A stretch of DNA of 33,978 bases, taken from positions 1 to 33,978 of the forward strand of contig JACRHD010000033.1 in assembly GCA_016234115.1 (NCBI GenBank), written 5' to 3'. Made by a program: the position numbers and the translations under genes. This DNA is from Nitrospirota bacterium. Lineage in GTDB: Bacteria > Nitrospirota > Thermodesulfovibrionia > UBA6902. The notes beneath the pieces were generated by a model that ran no database searches, was not told the origin of the DNA, and saw only the letters and a list, made by a program, of their open reading frames with translations. Of the stretch, positions 14,579 through 22,463 are shown piece by piece (positions within the stretch are counted from its first letter, which is position 1; every line of letters starts with the position of its first letter).

Positions 14579-17197
14579 ATGGACGTAATCACCTGTCATT
14601 TAAACGCGGACTTTGACGCCCTGGCCTCGATGGTCGCGGCGAAGAAATACTATCCGGACGCCGCCCTTGTCTTCTCCGGGTCGCAGGAGAAGAGCGTGCG
14701 AGATTTTCTTTCATCCCCACACGTTGCCCTGGAGTTCAAAAAAGTGAGGGACATAAACCTTGCCGATGTGACCAGGCTCATACTCGTGGACGTCAGGAGT
14801 CCGGACAGGATCGGAAAGTTCTCCGGGCTGTTGGAGAGGAAGGACATGGTAATCCATATCTATGACCATCACCATCTTACGCCCGGCGACATCAGAGGGC
14901 AGAAGGAAGTTATCGATACCGTCGGGGCCACTGCGACGATTTTCGCGGAAATGCTGCAAAGGGACAAAATCCCCGTGTCCCCCCTTGAGGCCACGATATT
15001 GATGCTCGGAATTTACGAGGAGACCGGCTCTCTTCTTTTCCCTTCCACAACTGTAAGAGACATAACCGCCGCGGCGTATCTCCTGAAAAAAGGGGCGAAC
15101 CTGAACATAGTCTCAAGCTTCATTATCAGGGAACTCGGTCCCGAGGAGATAGACCTTCTCAATGACCTGATGCATTTTTCCAGGGATTTCGTGGTCCATG
15201 ACTTAAGGATTAAAATCGCCAAGGCTTCGAGGGAAGCTTATATCGGGGACATTTCGTTCCTGGCCCATAAGATACGGGACATCGAAGACGTGGACGTCAT
15301 TTTTCTCCTTGTATCCATGGAGGACAGGGTCCAGATCATAGCAAGGAGCCACATCCCGGAGGTTGATGTTTCTGAAATAGCGCAGGTATTCGGCGGCGGC
15401 GGTCACCCGCAGGCGGCTTCCGCTACGGTCAGGGACAGGTCTCTTGAAGAAACGGAAAACGAGCTTGTTAAGGCATTACAGGACAAAATACGCCCGACCA
15501 GGACGGCAAAGGACATCATGACGAGCCCGGTGAAGACGATTCCATGGACCAGCACATTATCAGGCGCTGAAAAGGCGATGACGAGATACGAGGTGAATGT
15601 CCTCCCCGTTGTCAAACAGAATGGTTATTACGGGCTCATTTCGAGAGAGGCGGTGGAGAAGGCCCTTCATCACGGCTTCGGCGGGAGCAGGGTCTCTGAG
15701 TTCTGCTCGACGGACGCATCGACCGTAACGTCTTCGACGCCGGCGAGCGTTGTCGAGTCCCTGATGATAGAGCAGAACCAGAGGTTTATGCCTGTAGTTG
15801 AAGAAGACCGGATAATCGGGGCGATCACGCGCACCGACCTGCTGAGGTCGATGTATGAGACCCTCTTGAGGAAGGACAGGGTCGTTTCCCACGAAAGGCT
15901 GACCGAAAAACCGTCCATAGGAAAGAACCTGCTGCCCCTGCTGAAGGCGAAATTCCCTGTCGAGGTGCTCAACCTCCTCAAACTATCGGGGGAAATCGCC
16001 GCCGAATCAGGCTTTATGGCATATCTCGTGGGAGGCTCCGTGCGGGACCTCCTGAGGGGGGAGTCAAACCTCGATATCGATGTTGTAATCGATGGAGACG
16101 GGATAATGTTTGCACAGGCCCTGGGGAAAAAGCTCCGCGCGCGCGTAAAAAGTCATAAGCGTTTCGGGACCGCGGTGGTCGTGACCGAATTCCTGAAATT
16201 CGACGTTGCCTCGGCGAGGACCGAATATTACGAATCTCCCGCCGCCCTGCCGCGCATAGAGATGTCTTCAATCAAGAAAGACCTCTACAGGCGGGACTTT
16301 ACAATAAACACAATGGCCGTAAGACTGAACCCCGACCGCTTCGGTCAGCTCCTTGATTTCTTCGGGGGGCAGAGGGACATCAAGGAAAAAACGATCCGGA
16401 TACTGCATAACCTGAGTTTCATAGAAGACCCCACGAGGGCGTTCAGGGCCATACGGTTTTCAGAAAGGTTCGGCTTTAAAATAAGCAGGCATACGCTCAA
16501 TCTGATCAGGACCGCGGTGAGGATCAACCTCTTTGACAAACTTTCGGGCGCGAGGATGTACGATGAGATCAACCTCCTCTTTCTGGAGACTGAACCGGTC
16601 AGGGCCGTCAGGAGGCTGGCCGAGCTGGACCTCCTGAAATTCATACATCCCCGCCTGTCTGTTACGAGGGCCGTTGAAGAGACGTTTATTTCCATCCAGG
16701 AGACAGTCGCATGGTTTAAGCTGCTATTTATCGAAGAAGATGTAAACAGGGCGCATCTCTTCCTTATGGCGCTCATGGAGGGGCTTACTTACCAGGAGAG
16801 AGGAGAGGCGTTGAAGAGACTTCGCGTCCCCCCGTCGGCGAGCAGGCAGATGCTCGACGGCATCAGGAACGCAAACGAGGTGCTTGAAAGACTGCAGGAG
16901 GCGTCGGAAAAGGACATATACCATACCCTTCAGCCGCTCGATATACAGACTATTCTTTTTACAATGGCGAAGGCCGGGAGTAAAGAGCAGAAGAAGGCGG
17001 TTTCAATCTATTTGACCTCATTAAGGAAGATCAGTATCGAGCTCACGGGAAAGGACCTGAAGGAGATGGGATATCCGCCGGGGCCTCAATTCAAAAAGAT
17101 ACTGACTGCGATAATTGACGCAAGGCTCGAAAGACGGATCAGGAGCCGGGAAGACGAGGTAGCGTTTGTGCGGGAAAATTTCAAATTTGAAATTTGA
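14579..17197 (+). CDS. cca: Multidomain tRNA nucleotidyltransferase (DHH-CBS-PolyA pol)
   Basis: An 872-aa fusion. The N-terminal DHH phosphoesterase part has HLNADFDALAS (7-17), DHHH (96-99) and the DHHA1 motif GGGGHPQAA (272-280). Two CBS domains (about 310-430) may sense a nucleotide. The class II nucleotidyltransferase head follows, with GGSVRD (485-490) and the catalytic DID (499-501), then the RNA-binding neck and tail (EDPTRAFRAIRFSERFGF). Proteins of this layout in Aquifex and Deltaproteobacteria add the CCA end, or only the A or CC part, to tRNA. Which activity applies cannot be told here. The ATG has no ribosome site; the promoter suggests a leaderless mRNA. Confidence 0.88.
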   Translation: MDVITCHLNADFDALASMVAAKKYYPDAALVFSGSQEKSVRDFLSSPHVALEFKKVRDINLADVTRLILVDVRSPDRIGKFSGLLERKDMVIHIYDHHHLTPGDIRGQKEVIDTVGATATIFAEMLQRDKIPVSPLEATILMLGIYEETGSLLFPSTTVRDITAAAYLLKKGANLNIVSSFIIRELGPEEIDLLNDLMHFSRDFVVHDLRIKIAKASREAYIGDISFLAHKIRDIEDVDVIFLLVSMEDRVQIIARSHIPEVDVSEIAQVFGGGGHPQAASATVRDRSLEETENELVKALQDKIRPTRTAKDIMTSPVKTIPWTSTLSGAEKAMTRYEVNVLPVVKQNGYYGLISREAVEKALHHGFGGSRVSEFCSTDASTVTSSTPASVVESLMIEQNQRFMPVVEEDRIIGAITRTDLLRSMYETLLRKDRVVSHERLTEKPSIGKNLLPLLKAKFPVEVLNLLKLSGEIAAESGFMAYLVGGSVRDLLRGESNLDIDVVIDGDGIMFAQALGKKLRARVKSHKRFGTAVVVTEFLKFDVASARTEYYESPAALPRIEMSSIKKDLYRRDFTINTMAVRLNPDRFGQLLDFFGGQRDIKEKTIRILHNLSFIEDPTRAFRAIRFSERFGFKISRHTLNLIRTAVRINLFDKLSGARMYDEINLLFLETEPVRAVRRLAELDLLKFIHPRLSVTRAVEETFISIQETVAWFKLLFIEEDVNRAHLFLMALMEGLTYQERGEALKRLRVPPSASRQMLDGIRNANEVLERLQEASEKDIYHTLQPLDIQTILFTMAKAGSKEQKKAVSIYLTSLRKISIELTGKDLKEMGYPPGPQFKKILTAIIDARLERRIRSREDEVAFVRENFKFEI
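17176..17195. repeat. Perfect 20-bp palindrome at a convergent gene end
   Basis: AAATTTCAAATTTGAAATTT reads the same on both strands and is part of an AAATTTG 7-mer run. It covers the last codons and part of the stop of the nucleotidyltransferase gene and lies 9 bases from the stop of the convergent DUF3553 gene. It may end transcription from both sides, although it is AT-rich and so a weak hairpin. Confidence 0.6.
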
Positions 17198-17203
17198 AAT
17201 TTA

Positions 17204-17419
17204 TTAAATGAGCCGGACCCCTGCGTAGTAGCAGCACAGGGCGCTGTCAAGATCGTTGATGAAAGACCTCTCGTTTCCATCCTCGAACATTACCCTGACG
17301 AGGCAGAAGCCCCCTGAAAGCTGTGAATGCTTTTCTTCGACAACCTCTCCCACACCCCAGCCGGAATATTTGAGATGATTGACCTTGTCCCCGACTCTCA
17401 GATACAGCCTCTTTCTCAT
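17204..17419 (-). CDS. DUF3553 domain protein, 71 aa
   Basis: The pattern GDKVNHLKYSGWGVGEVVEE followed by VRVMFEDGNERSF matches the DUF3553 fold, a small Tudor/SH3-like barrel also found at the C-terminus of UvrD/PcrA helicases, where it contacts RNA polymerase. A stand-alone role is unknown. On the minus strand a TATAAT ends about 10 bases before the ATG, which suggests a very short or absent leader; no ribosome site is visible. It converges with the nucleotidyltransferase gene. Confidence 0.7.
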   Translation of the reverse strand: MRKRLYLRVGDKVNHLKYSGWGVGEVVEEKHSQLSGGFCLVRVMFEDGNERSFINDLDSALCCYYAGVRLI

Positions 17420-17560
17420 AAATAATTATAATACAAAATCGTGCAGCGGAGAAAGTTTCCTTATTTAATTTTACGCCCCTTGATTCATCATCAGGAAAAT
17501 AAAAAAACCTCGTTATCCCAAAGTCGAAGTGGACACCCCGGATTCACCATCAAGAGACAA

Positions 17561-17705
17561 ACCACAGAGACCACAGAGGAAAAAAATAAATATTAATCCA
17601 CAGATTACACTGATTAACACAGATGTATTTAGAAATAATTTATCAATCTGTGAAATCTGTGTAATCTGCGGATAAATAAATCTTTTCTCTGTGACCTCTG
17701 TGGTT
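17561..17705. repeat. Nested 9-mer inverted repeat
   Basis: The outer arms ACCACAGAGACCACAGAGG (17561-17579) and CTCTGTGACCTCTGTGGTT (17687-17705) are complementary. The inner arms 17598-17624 (CCACAGAT, ACTGAT, AACACAGAT words) and 17645-17671 pair at most positions. Words are 9 bp long. Outside it, CCCCTTGAT occurs as a direct repeat (17475 and 17727 regions). The 385-base gap 17420-17804 holds no gene. Confidence 0.85.
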
Positions 17706-17804
17706 AGGTGATGGATTCTGGACGCACCCCTTGATATTGCTTTTTTTTAAACGGTCAGGCAGAATATGTGGCTGTTGTAAATATCTCGGATTTTTGAGGA
17801 CAGA

Positions 17805-19121
17805 ATGTTGATGAACTCCTGCAAAAAACACGAAGGAAACGGCTTCAGCCGCGTTGCGACGGCGTTTGTTCTGTTTTTCGTTGTCCTCGTAACGGGGTTT
17901 TTCGCATACCGGTTATTTTTCGCGGCCGCCCCTCTCATAAATGGAACGGAGGCATTCAGCTCTTTGCCTGCCGAGAAGACCGTTACTCTTGTGGGAAAGA
18001 ATATCGGGTCCGTTGAAATTTCAATCAACCAGGGCGGCAGGGTAATCGAGTTGCTGAAGGACGCCGCCGGCGGTAAAGAGAAGACATACACGATAAAGGT
18101 GAGGCCTAAAGAGCTCGGATTGTCCGACGGAGGCGCAAGCGTGGTCGTCTTCGCGGAAGCCGGCATGTTTAAAAAGCTGAAACAGGACGTCAACGTCGTT
18201 ATCGATACTACGCCGCCTTCTCTTGAGGCGCTTAAGACCCCTGAGACCGTTAATCAGGGCGGGGCGGGGTTTGCAGTGCTCAGGGCAAAAAAAGCGGGGT
18301 CCGTCTTTGTAGAGCTCGAAGGTGAAATGTATCCGGCATTCCCGGTGACCGCCGGGACAGAGGGGGCAGCGGATTATTATGTATTTTTCCCCGTTCCGTT
18401 CAATGTGAAAGAGGGTTCCGTCCTGCACGCAGTGGCGATGGATGCCGCCGGCAACCGGAATGTGCTGTCGTTTCACACCTCGATAAAGACGACGCCGTAC
18501 AGGTCGTCGGACATTACCATCGAAGACACTTTTATCAAGACGGTGGCTTCATCGCTTCTGAACGAGACCGGCATATCCGATCCTGAAGCCGCCTTCAAAA
18601 AAGTGAATGAGGAATTAAGGGCGAACGCCCTCGCGAAGCTGAAGGACATAGCAAAGCAGACGGAACCGAAAAGGTTGTGGGACGGGGCGTTCCTGCAGAT
18701 GAAGAACAGCAAGGTAATGGCGGTATACGGGGACAAAAGGGCGTATCTGTACAAAGGCAGGACGATCAGCCGGAGTGTTCACCTGGGTTATGACCTTGCC
18801 TCTAACGCCCATGCGCCCGTCGAGGCAGCCAACTCCGGCCTTGTCAGGTTCGCCGGAGACCTTGGAATATACGGCAACGCGGTGATCATCGACCACGGCA
18901 TGGGACTTATGAGTCTTTACGGGCATATGTCCGTGATAAATGTTTCAGAGGGACAGAAGGTCGGCAAGGGGGACATAATCGGCAAGTCCGGCTCCACAGG
19001 GCTTGCGGGCGGAGACCACCTGCATTTCGGGATACTGATTCACGGTCATGAAGTGTCTCCGCTGTTCTGGTGGGACCGGCACTGGATCAGCGTAAACGTA
19101 TTTGACGAAGCGGCAGGCTGA
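17805..19121 (+). CDS. M23-family peptidoglycan peptidase, 438 aa
   Basis: One N-terminal membrane helix (about 19-39) is followed by a periplasmic region and a C-terminal LytM domain. Zinc ligands fit H326 and D330 (HLGYD) and H407 in HLHF (405-408). The other catalytic histidine is in LYGHM. All are present, so the enzyme may be an active peptidoglycan endopeptidase. The middle (about 40-300) looks beta-rich and may be a targeting or Ig-like region. The ATG at 17805 has GAGGA 5 bases upstream. It stands alone, with a repeat-rich gap before it and a separate promoter after it. Confidence 0.88.
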   Translation: MLMNSCKKHEGNGFSRVATAFVLFFVVLVTGFFAYRLFFAAAPLINGTEAFSSLPAEKTVTLVGKNIGSVEISINQGGRVIELLKDAAGGKEKTYTIKVRPKELGLSDGGASVVVFAEAGMFKKLKQDVNVVIDTTPPSLEALKTPETVNQGGAGFAVLRAKKAGSVFVELEGEMYPAFPVTAGTEGAADYYVFFPVPFNVKEGSVLHAVAMDAAGNRNVLSFHTSIKTTPYRSSDITIEDTFIKTVASSLLNETGISDPEAAFKKVNEELRANALAKLKDIAKQTEPKRLWDGAFLQMKNSKVMAVYGDKRAYLYKGRTISRSVHLGYDLASNAHAPVEAANSGLVRFAGDLGIYGNAVIIDHGMGLMSLYGHMSVINVSEGQKVGKGDIIGKSGSTGLAGGDHLHFGILIHGHEVSPLFWWDRHWISVNVFDEAAG

Positions 19122-19154
19122 TTCATAAGAAATTCAATATCATGATGTAAGGTA

Positions 19155-19182
19155 TAGACAAAGAGTAAATACGCGATATAAT
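19155..19182 (+). promoter_or_regulatory. Promoter of the 92-aa hypothetical gene
   Basis: TAGACA (19155-19160), a 16-base spacer and a perfect TATAAT (19177-19182). Expected start near 19189, 25 bases before the ATG. Confidence 0.5.
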
Positions 19183-19213
19183 TCCAACTATAAAATGTGA
19201 GGTAAGAAAAATT

Positions 19214-19492
19214 ATGGATCGTCAGGTTACAAGAGAAGAAGTGCCGGCTTATGAAATCGTCGAAGAGAAGATCAGGGAGATCGACGGCTCTATCATAATC
19301 CTAAGGATTTTTTATATCTTCATGCACATTGCGTACAAGTTTCAACTGATAAAGAACGACAAACTGTGCACTGTTGAGATCCCGAGGAAGCTGCTTGAGG
19401 GATTGAGAAGCCGGAACCTGAACCTCGAAGAGGAATTGAACAGGCTCATATATGATTCCCTGGAGCATTCCGACTGCTGGAACAAGGTTTAA
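19214..19492 (+). CDS. Hypothetical protein, 92 aa
   Basis: Family not recognised. The protein is mixed charged, with a central hydrophobic run (SIIILRIFYIFMHIAYKFQL) that may be a membrane-associated or buried helix. The C-terminal half (PRKLLEGLRSRNLNLEEELN, then LIYDSLEHSDCW) looks helical and resembles ribbon-helix-helix antitoxin-like layouts only superficially. It has its own promoter (19155-19182) and ends at the shared convergent-gene repeat. No operon partner is visible. Confidence 0.5.
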   Translation: MDRQVTREEVPAYEIVEEKIREIDGSIIILRIFYIFMHIAYKFQLIKNDKLCTVEIPRKLLEGLRSRNLNLEEELNRLIYDSLEHSDCWNKV

Positions 19493-19564
19493 TCGTGAAC
19501 CGCGTCCGGTTGACGTGACGCGCAATTCAAACGGACACGGACAACGGACACGTAAACCGGTTAT
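19492..19564. repeat. Convergent-gene spacer element, copy 2
   Basis: The blocks ATCGTGAACCGCGTCCG (19492-19508) and 19535-19564 (core CAACGGACACG, ending ACCGGTTAT) match copy 1 at 6455-6511. An extra 16 bases lie between the blocks. As in copy 1, it fills the space between a plus-strand stop and a minus-strand stop. Confidence 0.75.
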
Positions 19565-19566
19565 GC

Positions 19567-20550
19567 CTATTCATATCTGACGCTTGCGTTGCCGCCTTTG
19601 TTCTTGGCGAGGTAGAGGGCCTTGTCGCTCTGGTTGAGCAGCTCCTCGATACTGATCTCATTGGTTTTGTAGGGGAAGGACGCGGTGATGCCGATGCTGA
19701 GGGTGCGCGATATGAAGGATTCCGAGTCGCTTCCTCTTTTGGTCGCCTTAAAGGTCTTGGCCTCGAACCCTTTCCTTATACGCTCCGCTACGATATAGGC
19801 AAGGGTAATATCGGTCTCGGGAAGGACGACAATAAATTCTTCGCCGCCGTAGCGGAAAGAGCGGTCGAATTTTCTCGTGTTCTCCTTTATCAGCCCCCCG
19901 ACATACTCCAGCATGGCGTCTCCGGCAGACTGACCGTAGTTGTCGTTAATGCTCCTGAAATTGTCGATGTCGATCATCATGACGGCAAAGGGGTGCCCGT
20001 ACCTGTTGCAGCGGGCGATCTCGTCCTCGAGGACGGAAATGAGATGGTGACGGTTATACAGGCCGGTAAGCTTGTCGGTTATCATCATCTTTTGTATTTC
20101 CCTGTTCTTGGCGTCGATCTGCTCCAGCGCCGAAATGAGCTCCCTGTTAAGATGCTCGATAAGCTCTTTATCTTTCAGCAGCTCCTTTTTTTGTTTGCCG
20201 AGAAGAAACATCATATTGTTATAATGCTCCCCCAACTCTTCCACAATCGTAGGACATGAACCCTTGAAGACCTTGCAATTGAAGCACTCGCCGCGCTTCT
20301 CCTTTAAATCGCCCTGATGCTCTGCGCCGCAGCAGGCGGCCTCGACCTGCCAGCATCTGACGCCGTCAGGCGCGCTCTTATGCAGGACGCATGCGTCGGA
20401 TTTGCATTCCAGCGTGCTGCAACTGATGAGATGGGGATTATCGAAGGCAGCGCAGGCATTGTTCGACAGGGCCTTTTCGAACATGGGCAGGATCTCTTCC
20501 CTGAGCCTCTTTAGAACGGCATTTATTGTTTTTTCTGGTCCGGAGCTCAA
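19567..20550 (-). CDS. Diguanylate cyclase with Cys-rich N-terminus
   Basis: The C-terminal GGDEF domain (about 155-327) has the active GGEEF (235-239). The inhibitory I-site RKFD (226-229) sits exactly five residues before it, so the protein should make c-di-GMP and be product-inhibited. A helical coiled linker (about 105-155) precedes it. The N-terminal 100 residues carry about ten cysteines, with CWQVEAACCG and CFNCKVF matching the second half of a two-CW domain, so it may sense a metal or redox signal. There are no membrane helices, so it is cytosolic. The start is a TTG at 20550 with a weak GAGAG site; a later start is possible. Confidence 0.85.
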   Translation of the reverse strand: MSSGPEKTINAVLKRLREEILPMFEKALSNNACAAFDNPHLISCSTLECKSDACVLHKSAPDGVRCWQVEAACCGAEHQGDLKEKRGECFNCKVFKGSCPTIVEELGEHYNNMMFLLGKQKKELLKDKELIEHLNRELISALEQIDAKNREIQKMMITDKLTGLYNRHHLISVLEDEIARCNRYGHPFAVMMIDIDNFRSINDNYGQSAGDAMLEYVGGLIKENTRKFDRSFRYGGEEFIVVLPETDITLAYIVAERIRKGFEAKTFKATKRGSDSESFISRTLSIGITASFPYKTNEISIEELLNQSDKALYLAKNKGGNASVRYE

Positions 20551-20836
20551 CTTACTCTCTACCTGTTTAACAAAAGACCCGGAGGTCCCCTCTTTTTTCA
20601 GGAAAAACCCGATAAAAAATCATCCGCCTGTTACATCGGCACATTCCACGTCATAGTTTAGGCAATCACCCTTATGAACTATATTACATTACGCCCGAAA
20701 ATAACAACAATCACTTCCCTGAATTTCGGGAAATATTCGGCCTGCCGAACAAATGTACGGCGGACAGTGAGATCTTATGACTGACATCATATGCATTCTC
20801 CGCGTATTTATGTGAAAATTAATTCAGGAGGTGCGC

Positions 20837-21079
20837 ATGCTAAAGAACGGATGTCCCGGCAGTCAGGAAATAAAACAGCCGAAACCCGAAGACATAAGAT
20901 GCCGTCACTGCGGCAGGGAAGTGGAAATATGGAGTGACGAGACTGAGCGCAAGTGCAAGTTTTGCGGGAAGCTGAATACGCGTGTAATAGGCCAGACCTG
21001 TCTGGACTGGTGCGCATTCGCGAAAGAATGCGTCGGCGAGGAGAAATACAGAAGACTGAAGGCAGGCCGCGGGAACTGA
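20837..21079 (+). CDS. Small zinc-ribbon-like protein, 80 aa
   Basis: Cysteine pairs CRHC (about 22-25) and CKFC (about 40-43) fit one zinc site, and a later CLDWCAFAKEC gives three more cysteines. The opening GCPGSQEIKQPKPEDIRC and the closing CLDWC-AKECVG are shared by small proteins of anaerobes that are sometimes labelled phosphohydrolase because larger relatives carry HD domains. No catalytic residues are present here. The ATG at 20837 has AGGAGG 5 bases upstream; the GTG at 20831 overlaps it and is unlikely. The 286-base gap before it, between divergent genes, shows no clear element beyond a weak TTCGG/CCGAA hairpin near 20736-20749. Confidence 0.65.
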   Translation: MLKNGCPGSQEIKQPKPEDIRCRHCGREVEIWSDETERKCKFCGKLNTRVIGQTCLDWCAFAKECVGEEKYRRLKAGRGN

Positions 21080-21094
21080 TACAGTAACGGCCCT

Positions 21095-21880
21095 TTATTT
21101 TTCTTCCTTGTCCGTCGCGGGCTTCCTTCTCTTCAGTAGCCGTGACGCCCATATCCCTGCTTCATATAATATAATCATCGGCACCGCCATCAGCGTCTGG
21201 TTGAAGACATCGGGAGTGGGCGTTAATATCGCCGCCGCTACAAACGCTATGAGAACGGCGTATTTCCTGTTTTTTGCCAGAAAATCAGCCGTTACGATAC
21301 CCATCCTTGTAAGAAAGACCTCCAGGACCGGCAGCTCGAAGACAGCGCCGAAGGCCAGTATGAATTTCAGGCAGAAGTCTATATACTTTTCCGCTGAAAG
21401 CATAGGTTTGATATTTTCAGTCTTATATGTCATCAGAAAATTAACGGCAAAGGGTATGACTATGACGAAACAAAAAAGCGCGCCTAAGAGAAAAAGAATG
21501 GTCGTGAAAAAAACAAACGGGACGGCGAACCGTTTCTCTTTAGGCATGAGGCCGGGGGCGATAAACTTCCATACCTGATAAAAAAGGACGGGGGAGCTTA
21601 TTATGCACGCGAAGATGAATGCAATTTTCAGGTGCATCCACAGCGCCTCTGCCGGCGCCAGGAACACAAGGTTGAGGTCGGGGTTTTGCGAGGGTATAAC
21701 GGAAACGAAAGGGCTTTCAAGTGAAAAGCTGAGTACGTTGTGCAGGGGCATGGTCAGGACATGGAATATATTCTCGGAATAGGAGAAACAGACACCGAAT
21801 GCAATGCTGATGGTAATGAGGGCTATGACTATCCTGTTTCTTAATTCGGTGAGGTGCTCGGTCAGCGGGGCCTTATCCAT
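21095..21880 (-). CDS. tatC: Sec-independent translocase TatC, 261 aa
   Basis: A polytopic membrane protein with the TatC signature LTEHLTELRNRI at the N-terminus, six hydrophobic segments and the conserved PVLFYQVWKFIAPGL and FGAVFELPV regions. TatC binds the twin-arginine signal peptide. The ATG at 21880 starts 8 bases inside the upstream tatB-like gene (overlap ATGGATAA), so the two are coupled. An open frame extends 30 codons upstream, but that part is basic shadow sequence of tatB. Folded redox proteins would be the typical cargo. Confidence 0.93.
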   Translation of the reverse strand: MDKAPLTEHLTELRNRIVIALITISIAFGVCFSYSENIFHVLTMPLHNVLSFSLESPFVSVIPSQNPDLNLVFLAPAEALWMHLKIAFIFACIISSPVLFYQVWKFIAPGLMPKEKRFAVPFVFFTTILFLLGALFCFVIVIPFAVNFLMTYKTENIKPMLSAEKYIDFCLKFILAFGAVFELPVLEVFLTRMGIVTADFLAKNRKYAVLIAFVAAAILTPTPDVFNQTLMAVPMIILYEAGIWASRLLKRRKPATDKEEK

Positions 21881-22196
21881 CTTTTTCTTTCCCTGACGCC
21901 GCCTCCTTTTCCCCCACAGGCGATTCAGGCTGCTTTGCCGCGGTAGTTTCTTTTGTCGCTTCAGGCTCAACGGCTTTATTTATTGTATTATGTATGTCCG
22001 CCTTCACGTCCTGTATTCCCTTCGATATATCCAGTTCCGACTTCTCAATAGTTTCTTTTACATTCGACAGGGCGGACCTGAGCTCCTTGAGCCCTTTTCC
22101 GACCGTCCTGGCCAGGTCCGGCAGCTTCTTCGGGCCGAAGACAAGAAACGCAACAAGAAATATTACAATAAGCTCCTGCATGCCGAGATCAAACAT
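21873..22196 (-). CDS. tatB: TatA/TatB-family translocase subunit, 107 aa
   Basis: An N-terminal membrane helix (ELIVIFLVAFLVFGPKKLP) is followed by the amphipathic helix (DLARTVGKGLKELRSAL) and a long charged, disordered tail. The MFDLG start is TatB-like while FGPKKLP is common in TatA, so the subtype is uncertain; in two-gene systems one protein does both jobs. It is the first gene of a tatB-tatC pair with its own promoter. Confidence 0.85.
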   Translation of the reverse strand: MFDLGMQELIVIFLVAFLVFGPKKLPDLARTVGKGLKELRSALSNVKETIEKSELDISKGIQDVKADIHNTINKAVEPEATKETTAAKQPESPVGEKEAASGKEKDG

Positions 22197-22253
22197 AATT
22201 ACCCCGAATATAATGACAATTAAAGTCTGCTGAGATGAATCACATTCATATTG

Positions 22254-22282
22254 AACATATCAAAATGTGCCGATTGTGTCAA
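22254..22282 (-). promoter_or_regulatory. Promoter of the tat operon
   Basis: On the minus strand TTGACA (22282-22277), a 17-base spacer and TATGTT (22259-22254). Expected leader about 50 bases. Confidence 0.55.
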
Positions 22283-22292
22283 TTTTTTTATA

Positions 22293-22394
22293 GCTCTCAG
22301 CGATCAGCAATCAGCTTTCAGCGTTCAGATTAATCACACTTACCGTCTTTGCTGACTGCTGAGAGCTGATCGCTGATCGCTGAGAGCTGAATGC
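22293..22394. repeat. Large heptad inverted repeat (NNTCAGC words)
   Basis: The left arm (22293-22329) has five words ending TCAGC or TCAG. The right arm (22351-22394) has TGACTGC, TGAGAGC, TGATCGC, TGATCGC, TGAGAGC and TGAATGC. A 16-base block, GCTGATCGCTGAGAGC, is exactly complementary to the start of the left arm. It lies between the divergent tat and dapA promoters. Confidence 0.85.
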
Positions 22395-22397
22395 TAC

Positions 22398-22426
22398 TTG
22401 ACCTTGCGCTGAATTTCACATAAACT
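22398..22426 (+). promoter_or_regulatory. Promoter of dapA
   Basis: TTGACC (22398-22403), a 17-base spacer and TAAACT (22421-22426). The -35 starts 4 bases after the repeat. Confidence 0.5.
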
Positions 22427-22463
22427 TTAGTCTCATAAAAAATAATAACTATCGGGAGGACAT

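Noticed and set aside
20640-20830. c-di-GMP riboswitch upstream of the GGDEF or zinc-ribbon gene
   Set aside because: Only a 5-bp TTCGG/CCGAA hairpin is present; no GEMM-like core was found on either strand.
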